Assembly: GCF_028437565.1 (NCBI RefSeq)
Contig: NZ_JAMRYR010000004.1
Coordinates: 186,001 to 250,000 of the forward strand
Reading direction: 5' to 3'
Source of the DNA: Actinomyces sp. B33
GTDB taxonomy: Bacteria > Actinomycetota > Actinomycetes > Actinomycetales > Actinomycetaceae
Length of the DNA stretch: 64,000 nt
In this document: piece by piece, positions 53,323-61,198 of the stretch
How positions within the stretch are numbered: position 1 is the stretch's first letter
Layout of the letters: every line of letters begins with the position of its first letter
Notes under the pieces: generated by a model
What the model saw: only the letters and a program-made list of their open reading frames with translations
Databases searched by the model: none
What the model was told of the DNA's origin: nothing
Made by a program: the position numbers and the translations under genes

Positions 53323-54078
53323 ATGCCCACAGATGCCGCCCACGACCAGCGCGGACAGATCCTCAATGCCCTGGCGCAACTCGTTGCCCCCCTCGCCCAG
53401 GCGGTTCCCGGGCGCGCCGAAGTCGTCCTCCACGACCTCTCACTCCTGCCGAACTCGATCATCGCCATCGACGGAGACCTCACGGGGAGGAAGCCCGGCG
53501 ACCCGGCCACCGATCTGCTCCTCGAGCAAATCGCCAGCGGACGCTTCGAGACTCGCATCGGTTACCGCACGATCTCGCCGACCGGACGACATCTGCGCTC
53601 GACCACCATCGTCATCCCAGACCCCTCCGGTCTGCCTATCGCAGCGCTGTGCCTCAACTGCGACATCACCGATTGGACGGCCATCGCCACCCTCGTCCGC
53701 TCGATCGTCGAAGGAATAGGCGAGGAATCCTCCGCCTCCGATACGCCGGTCCCGGCCGCCGATGAGATCTCGGACCAGCCTCCCGTGCTCAACGCATCCC
53801 CTATCGAACGCGTACCCCGGCCGAGTAACGCGCGCGACAGCGAGGCCTTCGTTCACGACGTCGACGAACTCGCCGCCCATCTGCTGCGCCAAGCCGTCGA
53901 GGAACAGGGACTGGCCGTCGACGACATGCGCAAAGAGCACAAGCTCCGCGCCGTCGCCTCGCTCAAACGCCGAGGGTTCTTCCTCCTGCGCGACGCGGCC
54001 GAAACCGCCGCCGCGGCGCTGGGCGTCACCCGATTCACGATCTACAACTACCTCAACGAACTCGGTGAGGACCAATGA
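53323..54078 (+). CDS. YheO-type PAS/HTH transcriptional regulator
   Basis: 251 aa. N-terminal YheO-like PAS domain (about 10-125; AEVVLHDLSLLPNSIIAIDG, LCLNCDITDW) and a C-terminal HTH_22 domain (about 190-250; HKLRAVASLKRRGFFLLRDAAE, LGVTRFTIYNYLNEL). A variable linker of 60 residues lies between. The family includes DauR, which senses amino-acid-related ligands. GAAGGACAGGAC precedes the ATG. It is coupled by ATGA overlap to the lyase gene, and the palindromes before it suggest autoregulation. Confidence 0.88.
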   Translation: MPTDAAHDQRGQILNALAQLVAPLAQAVPGRAEVVLHDLSLLPNSIIAIDGDLTGRKPGDPATDLLLEQIASGRFETRIGYRTISPTGRHLRSTTIVIPDPSGLPIAALCLNCDITDWTAIATLVRSIVEGIGEESSASDTPVPAADEISDQPPVLNASPIERVPRPSNARDSEAFVHDVDELAAHLLRQAVEEQGLAVDDMRKEHKLRAVASLKRRGFFLLRDAAETAAAALGVTRFTIYNYLNELGEDQ

Positions 54079-55262
54079 GCACCAGCCCCCGATTCGACGA
54101 GCACCTCGACCGATGGGGCACCCACAGCGCCAAATGGGACCTCCTCGCCGCCGACCTGGGGCCCGACGCCATCTGCCTATCGGTCGCCGACATGGAACTG
54201 CGCACCGCCCCCTGCGTCAGCGACGCCGTCATCGCCGCCGCGCGGCACTCGAACTACGGGTACACCGAGATCTTCGACGACTTCGCCGACGCCGCCGTCT
54301 TCTGGCAGCGCAGCCGCCACGGATGGGGAATCTATAGGGAAGACGTCCTCTTCTACCCCAGAGTCGTCCAATGCGTCGCAGCTCTCGTCAACGTCGTCCT
54401 CGCCGACCGCGGCACCCCTCCGGTCGTCGTCACCCTCGACCCGGCCTACGGCCCCCTTATCGACGTCGCCCGAGCCTCCGGAGCCCGCATCCGACGCGTC
54501 CCCCTCGTCTTCGACGCGGAAGGACGGGCCGGCCTCGACGTCGACTCCCTCGACGGCGCCATGAATGGGGCCGACCTCCTCCTATGGTGCAACCCGCACA
54601 ACCCCACCGGCCGAGTATGGGCCTCGGACGAACTCGCCGCAGTCGCCGACATTGCCCGGGCTCGGAACGTCCTCATCCTCTCCGACGACATCCACGCCGA
54701 CTTCACCCGCCCAGGACGCGCCGCCTACACCCCCCTCGCGAGCATCGCCCCCGACCTGTACGAGGACGGCCGACTCGTTCACTGCGCCTCCCCTGGGAAA
54801 ACCTTCACCACGGCGGGACTCGAAGCAACGGCGATCCTCGTGCGAGGCGAGACCCGACGCGCCCTCGAGGCGGCCAAGCGGCGCATGGGCCTGCACAACC
54901 CGACGTACTTCGCCGTGCCCGCCGCCATCGCCGCCTGGACCCAAGGAGGCCCCTGGGTCGACGAGCTCGTCGCCTTCATCGACGCCAACCTCACCCGCGC
55001 CGTCGCCCGCTTGCGGGAGGGCCTCCCCGGTGCGACCGTCACCGACCCCGACGGCACCTACCTCATCTGGGTCAGCGCCCCCGGCCTCATCGTCGGCGAC
55101 AACCACCTTGCCGACATCCGCGCCCGCTCGCGCGTGGCCGTCAGCCCGGGCATCGATTTCGGTCCCTCATGGGACCGCTGCTTCCGCATCAACACGGCAC
55201 TGCCGACCCGAGAGCTTGACGCCGGCCTCGACCGTCTGATCACCGCTATCACCACGCGGTGA
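54075..55262 (+). CDS. MalY/PatB family C-S lyase (cystathionine beta-lyase-like)
   Basis: PLP enzyme (395 aa). Key parts: SVADMELRTAP near the N terminus (substrate loop typical of MalY/PatB), LDPAYGPLI, WCNPHNPTGRVW, ILSDDIHADF and PLP Lys242 in ASPGKTF. It likely cleaves a C-S bond of cystathionine, cysteine or a cysteine conjugate, giving pyruvate, ammonia and a thiol. ATGA overlap with the regulator gene and 62 bases before the transporter gene. Aminotransferase activity cannot be excluded. Confidence 0.88.
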   Translation: MSTSPRFDEHLDRWGTHSAKWDLLAADLGPDAICLSVADMELRTAPCVSDAVIAAARHSNYGYTEIFDDFADAAVFWQRSRHGWGIYREDVLFYPRVVQCVAALVNVVLADRGTPPVVVTLDPAYGPLIDVARASGARIRRVPLVFDAEGRAGLDVDSLDGAMNGADLLLWCNPHNPTGRVWASDELAAVADIARARNVLILSDDIHADFTRPGRAAYTPLASIAPDLYEDGRLVHCASPGKTFTTAGLEATAILVRGETRRALEAAKRRMGLHNPTYFAVPAAIAAWTQGGPWVDELVAFIDANLTRAVARLREGLPGATVTDPDGTYLIWVSAPGLIVGDNHLADIRARSRVAVSPGIDFGPSWDRCFRINTALPTRELDAGLDRLITAITTR

Positions 55263-55324
55263 ACCGGGCCTCGCATCGCCGCGACGCCCCTCGCCGCCCA
55301 TCCCGCAACAGAAAGGACCTCCCC

Positions 55325-56809
55325 ATGACGACCCCGCGCACCGGTGCCGCCGCTCCTGCGCCCGCAGACGGAACCCGCGTGCACCGCCGACCCACCCTCA
55401 TCGAAGCTGCGATCCCCGTCATCACCCTCATCGTCCTCCTCGGCGCCGGGTACCTCATCGCCGAACTGCCCGTCGAGCCCCTGCTCATCGCCACCGCCGT
55501 CGTCGCCGGCCTCGTCGCCTGGCGCCTCGGCTACACATGGGACGAGATCATGGGATCGATCGCCGAGAAGATCGCTAAGACCATGCCCGCCGTCCTCATC
55601 CTCATCAGCGTCGGCATGCTCATCGGCACATGGATGGCCGGCGGCACCATTCCCATGCTCATCTACTACGGCTTGACGATCATCAACCCGCAGTACCTCG
55701 CGCTCATCGCCCTCGTCGTCACCGCCATCGTGTCGATCTGTACCGGCACCTCCTGGGGCTCGGCCGGGACCGTGGGCGTCGCGTTCATGGGCGTCGCCGT
55801 CGGCATGGACGCGAACCTTGCGATGGTCGCCGGGGCCGTCGTGTCCGGAGCCTACTTCGGAGACAAGCTCTCGCCCCTATCCGATACGACGAACATCGCG
55901 TCCCTGGCGACCGGCGTCAACCTCTTCATCCATATCCGCCACCTCCTGTGGACGACGATCCCGTCGTTCCTCGTCGCCGGAGCCGTCTACCTCGTCTTCG
56001 GGCTGAACGCGCACGGCGGCGAGGTTCCGGAGAAAGTCGGCGTCATCCTGTCGACACTGGACGCCGCCTTCGACTGGAACCTCCTGCTCCTGCTGCCGGT
56101 CGTCATCGTCCTGGGCGGGTCCATGTGGGGAAAGCCGACGATTCCGGTGATCCTCCTGTCGAGTGCCACGGCGATGCTCAACGCCGTGGTATTCCAAGGG
56201 ATCGCCTTCAAGAACACCGTCGTCGCGGCCGTCAACGGCTTCTCCGTGGAGATGGTCACCGCGCCGGGTTTCGACGCCGAGACGGTGATCGAGGACGTCA
56301 CGCGCCTGCTCAACCGCGGCGGCATGAACTCGATGATGTCGGTTCTGCTCATCTGCTTCTGCGCGATCACCTTCGCCGGAGTCGTCTCCGTGTCGGGGTC
56401 GCTCGACGTGCTGATCTCGCGACTGCTCGCACCCGTGCGCTCAACGTTCGCCCTCATCGCTGCGACGGTCGTCACGGGACTGGCGACCATCGGCATCACC
56501 TCGAATGGACAGGTGTCGCTGCTCATTCCCGGTGAGATGCTCCGCGGCGAGTACGTCAAGCGGGGTCTGGATCCGAAGAACCTGTCGCGCACCATTGAAG
56601 ATTCGGCGACCCTGTGGGAGCCGATCCTGCCGTGGACCTCTGCGGGAGCCTATATGGCGGGGACTCTGGGGGTCGCAACGCTGAGCTATCTGCCGTGGGC
56701 GGTGTGCAACTGGATCGCCATCGGCTTCGCCCTGCTGTGGGGGGCGACGGGGATCGGGATCGTGAGGTTGTCGCCCGAGCAGCAAGGAGCGGTCGTCGCT
56801 CGTATGTGA
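55325..56809 (+). CDS. NhaC family sodium-coupled transporter
   Basis: 494 aa, about 11-12 membrane segments. Family motifs include TGTSWGSAGTVGVAFMGVA, GAYFGDKLSPLSDTTNIAS and the C-terminal DSATLWEPILPWTSAGAYM. NhaC members include Na/H antiporters, a malate/lactate exchanger and predicted methionine carriers (MetT). Next to a C-S lyase and an amino-acid-type regulator, uptake of a sulfur amino acid is the attractive guess. GAAAGGACC precedes the ATG. Ends at a strong terminator. Confidence 0.85.
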   Translation: MTTPRTGAAAPAPADGTRVHRRPTLIEAAIPVITLIVLLGAGYLIAELPVEPLLIATAVVAGLVAWRLGYTWDEIMGSIAEKIAKTMPAVLILISVGMLIGTWMAGGTIPMLIYYGLTIINPQYLALIALVVTAIVSICTGTSWGSAGTVGVAFMGVAVGMDANLAMVAGAVVSGAYFGDKLSPLSDTTNIASLATGVNLFIHIRHLLWTTIPSFLVAGAVYLVFGLNAHGGEVPEKVGVILSTLDAAFDWNLLLLLPVVIVLGGSMWGKPTIPVILLSSATAMLNAVVFQGIAFKNTVVAAVNGFSVEMVTAPGFDAETVIEDVTRLLNRGGMNSMMSVLLICFCAITFAGVVSVSGSLDVLISRLLAPVRSTFALIAATVVTGLATIGITSNGQVSLLIPGEMLRGEYVKRGLDPKNLSRTIEDSATLWEPILPWTSAGAYMAGTLGVATLSYLPWAVCNWIAIGFALLWGATGIGIVRLSPEQQGAVVARM

Positions 56810-56872
56810 GCGCGGAGCCCTGATCCGACGTGCAGCCAGGCGATGTCGGAGGAGGGAGGGTGAGGAGCCCTG

Positions 56873-56914
56873 AGAGTGCGCGTCGGCCGTCCTCGCACGG
56901 CCGACGCGCACTCT
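56873..56914 (+). terminator. Strong terminator after the NhaC gene
   Basis: A perfect 18-base stem (AGAGTGCGCGTCGGCCGT with its complement) encloses a 6-base loop. Closes the regulator-lyase-transporter unit. Confidence 0.9.
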
Positions 56915-57195
56915 GTGCCGTACGACGGCCGCGTATATGACCCTCATGCGCCCCGGAGGGGGAGGCGGAGGCCGGATCGGTCCATGCGAGAGCGTTTTCT
57001 CTGGTCGAATCCCACTCGACAGTTCTCGTGGCGTGCGTCACATATTGGTGCGCGAATGGGGGATTCCTCCCTGAATATGGGTCGGGAATGGCCCTGGCTA
57101 TTCCCTGATGCGTGGAGAACTCGATGCTTCTTTCAGTGTTCTTTAGGGATTCTCGTCTATTCATTATGGCAGTCCGCACCTATTTTTATTCAGTC
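56915..57195. other. AT-richer gene-free stretch
   Basis: About 280 bases, markedly less GC-rich than the surroundings from 57030 on. No protein-like frame, RNA gene or repeat seen. It may be part of a transferred segment with the next gene. Confidence 0.45.
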
Positions 57196-57224
57196 TTCTT
57201 GGAAAAGGATGTTCTCTGTACACT
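57196..57224 (+). promoter_or_regulatory. Promoter of the coiled-coil protein gene
   Basis: -35 TTCTTG (57196-57201), 17-base spacer, -10 TACACT (57219-57224), 70 bases before the start. Confidence 0.45.
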
Positions 57225-57294
57225 CGCGCCTGTCCGTGAATGGTGATCGCGACGAATAATCGCCGCGATTCGATATGTGATGAGGATATGGATG

Positions 57295-57960
57295 ATGAAT
57301 ATGACGAAGAACAGCATGGTCTCCTCGTGGGGCCGCTCGTCGGTCCGGCGAATTGCGGTCGGCTCCCTGGTCGGATTGATCCTCGCTACTCCCGCGGCCG
57401 CAATCGCCGCGCCGGTCCCGCAGCTCCCGGCTCAGCAGGTCGCTGCGCATGCGGCTGCGCACGAGTATTCGAGGGTGGAGGCGATCGTCCAGGAAAAGGG
57501 GCTCGCGGAAAGGGTCGAGGAGAAGAAGGCGGAGGTCCAGGCCGCGTGGCAGAAGCTTCGAGACCTTGCGCAAGGGATCGACGAGCTTCGAGCGCGGAAA
57601 GAATCCGCCGAAGCGCGGGTTCAAGTCGTTGTAGAGGAGCAAGAGGCCGTAGAGCGTGAATTAGATACTGCGAGGGGGCGACTGGGAATTGTTCAACAAA
57701 GGCTTGAGCATGCCGGAGAAAAGATGGTGAGTGAGCATCCGGATGTCACTCAGGCGAGACGCAGGGTCCAGCTGGCTGAAAAGAGTGTGGAGAATGCCAA
57801 GGCTCGTAGCGACAAGGCGCTGAGTGATGCTATCGCGGCGCAGAAGGCTTTTGAAGACGGAATTGCTTCCGCCGAGCAGGGGGCTAAAGAAACTCGTCTC
57901 ACCGATCTCCTCGCCGAGCTGAAGAAGCTGAAGAAAGATCTTCAGGCGTCGGACCGATAG
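57295..57960 (+). CDS. Secreted coiled-coil protein, function unknown
   Basis: 221 aa, no family recognised. A basic N terminus and hydrophobic core (VGSLVGLILATPAAAIAA) form a signal peptide with likely cleavage near residue 39. The rest is almost all charged helix with heptad spacing (VEEKKAEVQAAWQKLRDLA, EEQEAVERELDTARG), ending KKLKKDLQASDR; no wall anchor, lipobox or Cys. Several ATGs lie close together; 57295 or 57292 best fits the AGGA box. It is less GC-rich than neighbours and uses a TTA leucine codon (in GAATTAGATACT), hinting at transfer or low expression. A structural surface or peptidoglycan-associated role is a guess. Confidence 0.75.
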   Translation: MNMTKNSMVSSWGRSSVRRIAVGSLVGLILATPAAAIAAPVPQLPAQQVAAHAAAHEYSRVEAIVQEKGLAERVEEKKAEVQAAWQKLRDLAQGIDELRARKESAEARVQVVVEEQEAVERELDTARGRLGIVQQRLEHAGEKMVSEHPDVTQARRRVQLAEKSVENAKARSDKALSDAIAAQKAFEDGIASAEQGAKETRLTDLLAELKKLKKDLQASDR

Positions 57961-58290
57961 ACAGGAGAGGCGCTCCGGGTCAGGGCGATCGCCGGTCGCG
58001 CGAGGAGGAGGCTGTGCGTCGCAGGAGCAGGAGCACTGCGAGTGCAGTGGCCGGTTGTCGAGGGATCATCCCCGCACAGGTGTGAAACATCGTCGGTGAT
58101 GAGCCTCGCATCGCCCCGATCCGGGTCGTCCTCGCACAGAGCGGCATCGAATCGTCCTCGCCTCCATGAGGGGATCGGATGGGCCGGGGCCTTGGTCAAT
58201 GGTTCGCCTGGGCAGGCGCGTCGTGCGGAATGTCCGCGGGGCTTCCTCACTGGAAGGCGCTGATCGTTGGGGCCTGCGTCCTGTTCGATG
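57961..58290. other. Gene-free stretch after the coiled-coil gene
   Basis: About 330 bases. Open frames on either strand are compositional and match nothing known to me. No RNA gene recognised. Confidence 0.45.
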
Positions 58291-58322
58291 GGTGGGGCCT
58301 GCGCATGAGCGTAGGCCCCACC
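58291..58322. terminator. Strong hairpin, probable terminator
   Basis: GGTGGGGCCTGCGC pairs over 14 positions (one G-T) with GCGTAGGCCCCACC around ATGA. No T-run. It could end the coiled-coil gene transcript 330 bases upstream. Confidence 0.5.
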
Positions 58323-58452
58323 TGTCATCAGACGAGTCCGCGATGCGCCGGTGTTCTCAGGGGGCGTCGGTGAGCCTCGATCTCGCGTCCCTGGGAACAC
58401 CCGTTCCTGTGGCGCCATCTAGGGATCTCGGTCCTCGGGTCCCGACATGCCC

Positions 58453-58524
58453 CCCGTGGCGTCGTCCGGGCGGGACGGGATGGGGCAGGTGGGGAGGGCT
58501 TCCCTTCCCGTGGCGTCGTCCGGG
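58453..58524 (+). repeat. 18-base direct repeat
   Basis: CCCGTGGCGTCGTCCGGG occurs at 58453-58470 and again at 58507-58524, 54 bases apart, just upstream of the rplJ promoter. Function unknown; may be a small local duplication. Confidence 0.6.
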
Positions 58525-58574
58525 GCTGACGGAGGTTCTCCTGTGGAGGAGTGTTCACTGCCACACGCTCCGGC

Positions 58575-58603
58575 TTGGAGTGGGGCGTCGGCACTGGTAG
58601 GTT
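58575..58603 (+). promoter_or_regulatory. Promoter of rplJ-rplL
   Basis: -35 TTGGAG (58575-58580), 17-base spacer, -10 TAGGTT (58598-58603). It gives a leader of about 160 bases before rplJ and means rplJL is transcribed independently of rplKA. Confidence 0.65.
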
Positions 58604-58610
58604 GTTTCTT

Positions 58611-58735
58611 GCCGAAGACCGTCGGAGTCCCGGGTGACCGGGAGGAAATGCGCGAGCAGCCGACGCAGGTGAGTGAGCCCCGTCAGGGGCGCCGGACGTC
58701 ATCAGCCCGACACGATCCTGCGTGTCGGGCTTTCG
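58611..58735 (+). promoter_or_regulatory. Ribosomal protein L10 leader with attenuator hairpin
   Basis: The leader starts with GCCGAAGACCGTCGG, and CCGACGCAGG downstream pairs with CCGTCGG to form the kink-turn-like element bound by L10-L12 in actinobacteria (from memory of mycobacterial leaders). It ends in a terminator: AGCCCGACACG/CGTGTCGGGCT (58704-58731) followed by TTCGCATT. Excess L10 complex bound to the first part would favour early termination. Confidence 0.65.
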
Positions 58736-58770
58736 CATTGTCCGGGGGTCACTGATCTGGAAGGAGGACC

Positions 58771-59292
58771 ATGGCGAGGTCTGACAAGGTGGCGGCAGTC
58801 GCCGAGCTCGTGGAGCGATTCCGCGAGAGCGACGCTGTTCTGCTGACTGAGTATCGCGGCCTGACCGTCGGCCAGCTCAAGGAGCTGCGTCGCGGACTGG
58901 GCGACAACGCGAGCTACGCCGTGGTGAAGAACACGCTGGCGCGACTGGCGGCGCAGGAGGTCGGTCTCGACTTCCTCGCTGAGGACCTGACGGGTCCGAC
59001 CGCCATCGCCTTCGTCTCCGGCGAGCCCGTCGAGGCCGCTAAGACGCTGCGCAACTTCGCCAAGGAGAACCCGAAGCTCGTCGTCAAGTCCGGTGCGATG
59101 GACGGCGCCCCGCTGTCCGCCGAGGCCGTGAGCAAGCTTGCTGATCTGGAATCCCGCGAGGTGCTGCTGGCCAAGGCCGCAGGCGCCCTCAAGGCGAAGA
59201 TTTCGCAGGCGGCGTACGCGTTCAACGCGCTCCCGTCGAAGACGGTGCGCACCATCGAAGCCCTGCGCGTCAAGCAGGAAGAAGCGGCCTGA
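58771..59292 (+). CDS. rplJ: 50S ribosomal protein L10
   Basis: 173 aa, normal length. Begins MARSDKVAAVAELVERFRESDAVLL and contains LTVGQLKELRRGLGDNASYAVVKNTL. Forms the base of the stalk holding L7/L12. ATG follows AAGGAGGACC. Controlled by the leader upstream. Confidence 0.98.
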   Translation: MARSDKVAAVAELVERFRESDAVLLTEYRGLTVGQLKELRRGLGDNASYAVVKNTLARLAAQEVGLDFLAEDLTGPTAIAFVSGEPVEAAKTLRNFAKENPKLVVKSGAMDGAPLSAEAVSKLADLESREVLLAKAAGALKAKISQAAYAFNALPSKTVRTIEALRVKQEEAA

Positions 59293-59391
59293 CGAGACAG
59301 GCCCTGCGTCCGATCGGCCCCGGGTCGGTGCGGATGCGGAACTCACCCAACATCTGCTCTCGCAGCAGGCCAACAAGGAAGGATGCCTACC

Positions 59392-59775
59392 ATGGCTAAG
59401 CTCTCCAACGACGAGCTCATCGAAGCTTTCAAGGAAATGTCCCTCATCGAGCTGTCCGACTTCGTCAAGCTCTTCGAGGAGACCTTCGACGTCACCGCCG
59501 CCGCCCCGGCCGCTGTCGCCGTTGCCGCCCCGGCCGCCGGCGAAGCCGCCGAGGCCGAGGAGAAGGACGAGTTCGAGGTCGTCCTCGAGTCCGCCGGCGA
59601 GAAGAAGATCGGCGTCGTCAAGGTCGTCAAGAACCTCACCGGCCTGGGCCTGAAGGAGGCCAAGGATCTGGTCGACGGCGCCCCCTCGACGATCTTCGAG
59701 AACGCCAAGAAGGAAGACGCCGAGAAGGCCAAGGCCGAGATCGAAGAGGCCGGCGGCACCGTCACCCTCAAGTGA
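59392..59775 (+). CDS. rplL: 50S ribosomal protein L7/L12
   Basis: 127 aa. N-terminal dimerisation domain ([33 protein letters not shown]), alanine hinge, and C-terminal factor-binding domain ([28 protein letters not shown]). The ATG at 59392 matches the family start and has AAGGAAGGA upstream; an ATG three codons earlier overlaps that box. Confidence 0.98.
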   Translation: MAKLSNDELIEAFKEMSLIELSDFVKLFEETFDVTAAAPAAVAVAAPAAGEAAEAEEKDEFEVVLESAGEKKIGVVKVVKNLTGLGLKEAKDLVDGAPSTIFENAKKEDAEKAKAEIEEAGGTVTLK

Positions 59776-59814
59776 TCGCGTCGCCTGACCGCCCCTGATG
59801 CGGTCGGGCCGATC

Positions 59815-59862
59815 GGGCGCCCCGCGGGCAGGACCTCGTCCTCTCGCGGGGCGCCCGCTTTT
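59815..59862 (+). terminator. Terminator after rplL
   Basis: GGGCGCCCCGCG pairs with CGCGGGGCGCCC, enclosing a nested AGGAC/GTCCT pair, then GCTTTT. Ends the rplJL unit. Confidence 0.9.
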
Positions 59863-59955
59863 CTGCGCTTTCCCGATGGGGGAGGGGTGAGTCGGGGCTC
59901 ACCCGGCGCGATTTGCCCTGAGCCGGGCTGGTGCCTCATACTTAACGGGTCGCTT

Positions 59956-60027
59956 TCCTGCGTAGCTCAACGGCAGAGCATCCGACTGTTAATCGGACGG
60001 TTACTGGTTCGAATCCAGTCGCAGGAG
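59956..60027 (+). tRNA. tRNA-Asn (GTT)
   Basis: 72 bases, anticodon GTT in ACTGTTAAT. Acceptor TCCTGCG pairs with CGCAGGA; discriminator G. T-arm ACTGGTTCGAATCCAGT. CCA not encoded. Confidence 0.95.
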
Positions 60028-60031
60028 CGGA

Positions 60032-60061
60032 AAGAACCTCGGCTGTCGGGCCGGGGTTCTT
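60032..60061 (+). terminator. Terminator after tRNA-Asn
   Basis: AAGAACCTCGG pairs with CCGGGGTTCTT (11 pairs, one G-T) around an 8-base loop, 5 bases after the tRNA. Confidence 0.75.
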
Positions 60062-60100
60062 CGCATTCGGGCATCCTCCATCCGCTCCCGTGTTTTCCTC

Positions 60101-60148
60101 CGAAAACGAACATTTCCTGCGCTATCCCGTGGGGAATGTTCGTTTTCG
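60101..60148. repeat. Long AT-rich inverted repeat downstream of tRNA-Asn
   Basis: CGAAAACGAACATT (60101-60114) pairs perfectly with AATGTTCGTTTTCG (60135-60148); with wobble pairs the stem extends to about 17. The 20-base middle is CTATCCC-rich. It is more AT-rich than anything nearby and sits next to a tRNA, which is a usual integration target. It could be a second terminator, an operator or a leftover of an integrated element. Confidence 0.65.
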
Positions 60149-61104
60149 AGGGTAATAGCGGGGGAGTGCGCCGCCCCCGAGGGGACTTGGACTTGAGCGC
60201 CTCGCCGTGCGCTCCGGCGTGGCCGGGGGTCGGTAAGCGATGAGCGAGACGGCGCTGACGCGGTGCCAGTCGTGCCCTTGGGCGGTGGGCTCCCTCAGGC
60301 ATGGCGATCGCGGAGGAGATGCTGGAGCCTTTGCCGATGCGGGCAATGGTCGGGGTAGGTCGATGCTCTGACCCCCCAATGAGGTGCCGACGAGAATGCG
60401 TGGACTCCCGGCCAGGACGCGTGGGATGTATGAGGTGTTCGGTCGTGTCATGCGGGTCCTCCCGCGCGGACCCGGGCTTCAGCATCCACCATGCGTGCGG
60501 GCCGACGAGCCGGAGCAGTCGGTGCATGGGTTCGAAGGCGAGCGTCGTTCGCCGTGCGCCTGGGCGGCGGCGAGGCCCGGGAGAAGGAGGGCGAGGCGAC
60601 ATCGCGTGGCGTCTGTCATGCCGCGGGCGGGGGCGAGATGGCGTCGTCGCTTCTCGATAGTCGACGTGTGCATGTCAGCGGTGGAAAGACGCATGGTGCC
60701 GTTCTGTCGGGACATCGGGCGTTTTCCGAGCGGGCGTGCGGTGACGAGCCCATGAGGGTCGTGCCCATTTCTCCCGGGGAACGTCTTCTGTGTGCGAGTG
60801 CGGTGCCGATGTCGGATAAGGGAATGAAATCAAACAGCGAGGCCGGGAACTCATTGGCAGCGGCCCGAACGACGCGACTGGCCGAGAGTACGACCGTCTG
60901 TCCTTATCGCCGAAATTCGGTTCGGGCGATGCGGTCTGCCGCGGCCACGACTACGGATCACCGACCGTGTTCACCGCACCTCTGTTTTATGCGGATTTTT
61001 ACCAGATTAAATAATGTTTGTGTGGGCTAAACCCTGTTGATTTTTCCTGTTATCCCGCGTGTCGATGATGCGGACAACTTATTGCGAGATATTGGGACTC
61101 TTGT
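60149..61104. other. Gene-free kilobase after tRNA-Asn
   Basis: Roughly 950 bases with open frames on both strands that lack ribosome binding sites, domains or codon structure of real genes. GC falls from about 60950 toward the surface-protein promoter. Could be decayed genes or a small RNA locus; I see no positive evidence for either. Confidence 0.4.
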
Positions 61105-61136
61105 TTGACAAGCCGCGGGTGGGGGGGGGCATGATT
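61105..61136 (+). promoter_or_regulatory. Promoter with nine-G spacer tract, candidate phase-variable switch
   Basis: A consensus -35 TTGACA (61105-61110) is separated by 19 bases from CATGAT (61130-61135). The last nine bases of the spacer (61121-61129) are an uninterrupted G run. Slippage of the tract would change spacer length; loss of two G gives the optimal 17. It lies 63 bases before the start of a wall-anchored surface protein. Confidence 0.6.
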
Positions 61137-61198
61137 CTCGTGGCATTTATTCGATGCATTTCAAATCTGTCAACACCAGTTGGTTTCTTGGAGGAATG

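Noticed and set aside
58453-58524. Direct repeat as a CRISPR or mobile element trace
   Set aside because: Only two copies, no regular spacers, no cas genes or target-site pattern nearby.
58166-58600. 144-codon frame before rplJ
   Set aside because: It spans a hairpin, a direct repeat and the rplJ promoter; the translation looks random.
59967-60602. 211-codon frame on the minus strand ending CDWIRTSNRPINSRMLCR
   Set aside because: Its end is the antisense of tRNA-Asn, a well-known false protein signature; the remainder is low-complexity without a start site.
60491-61030. 179-codon plus-strand frame after tRNA-Asn
   Set aside because: No ribosome binding site, unusual composition, no recognisable fold or family, and it runs into AT-rich promoter-like DNA.
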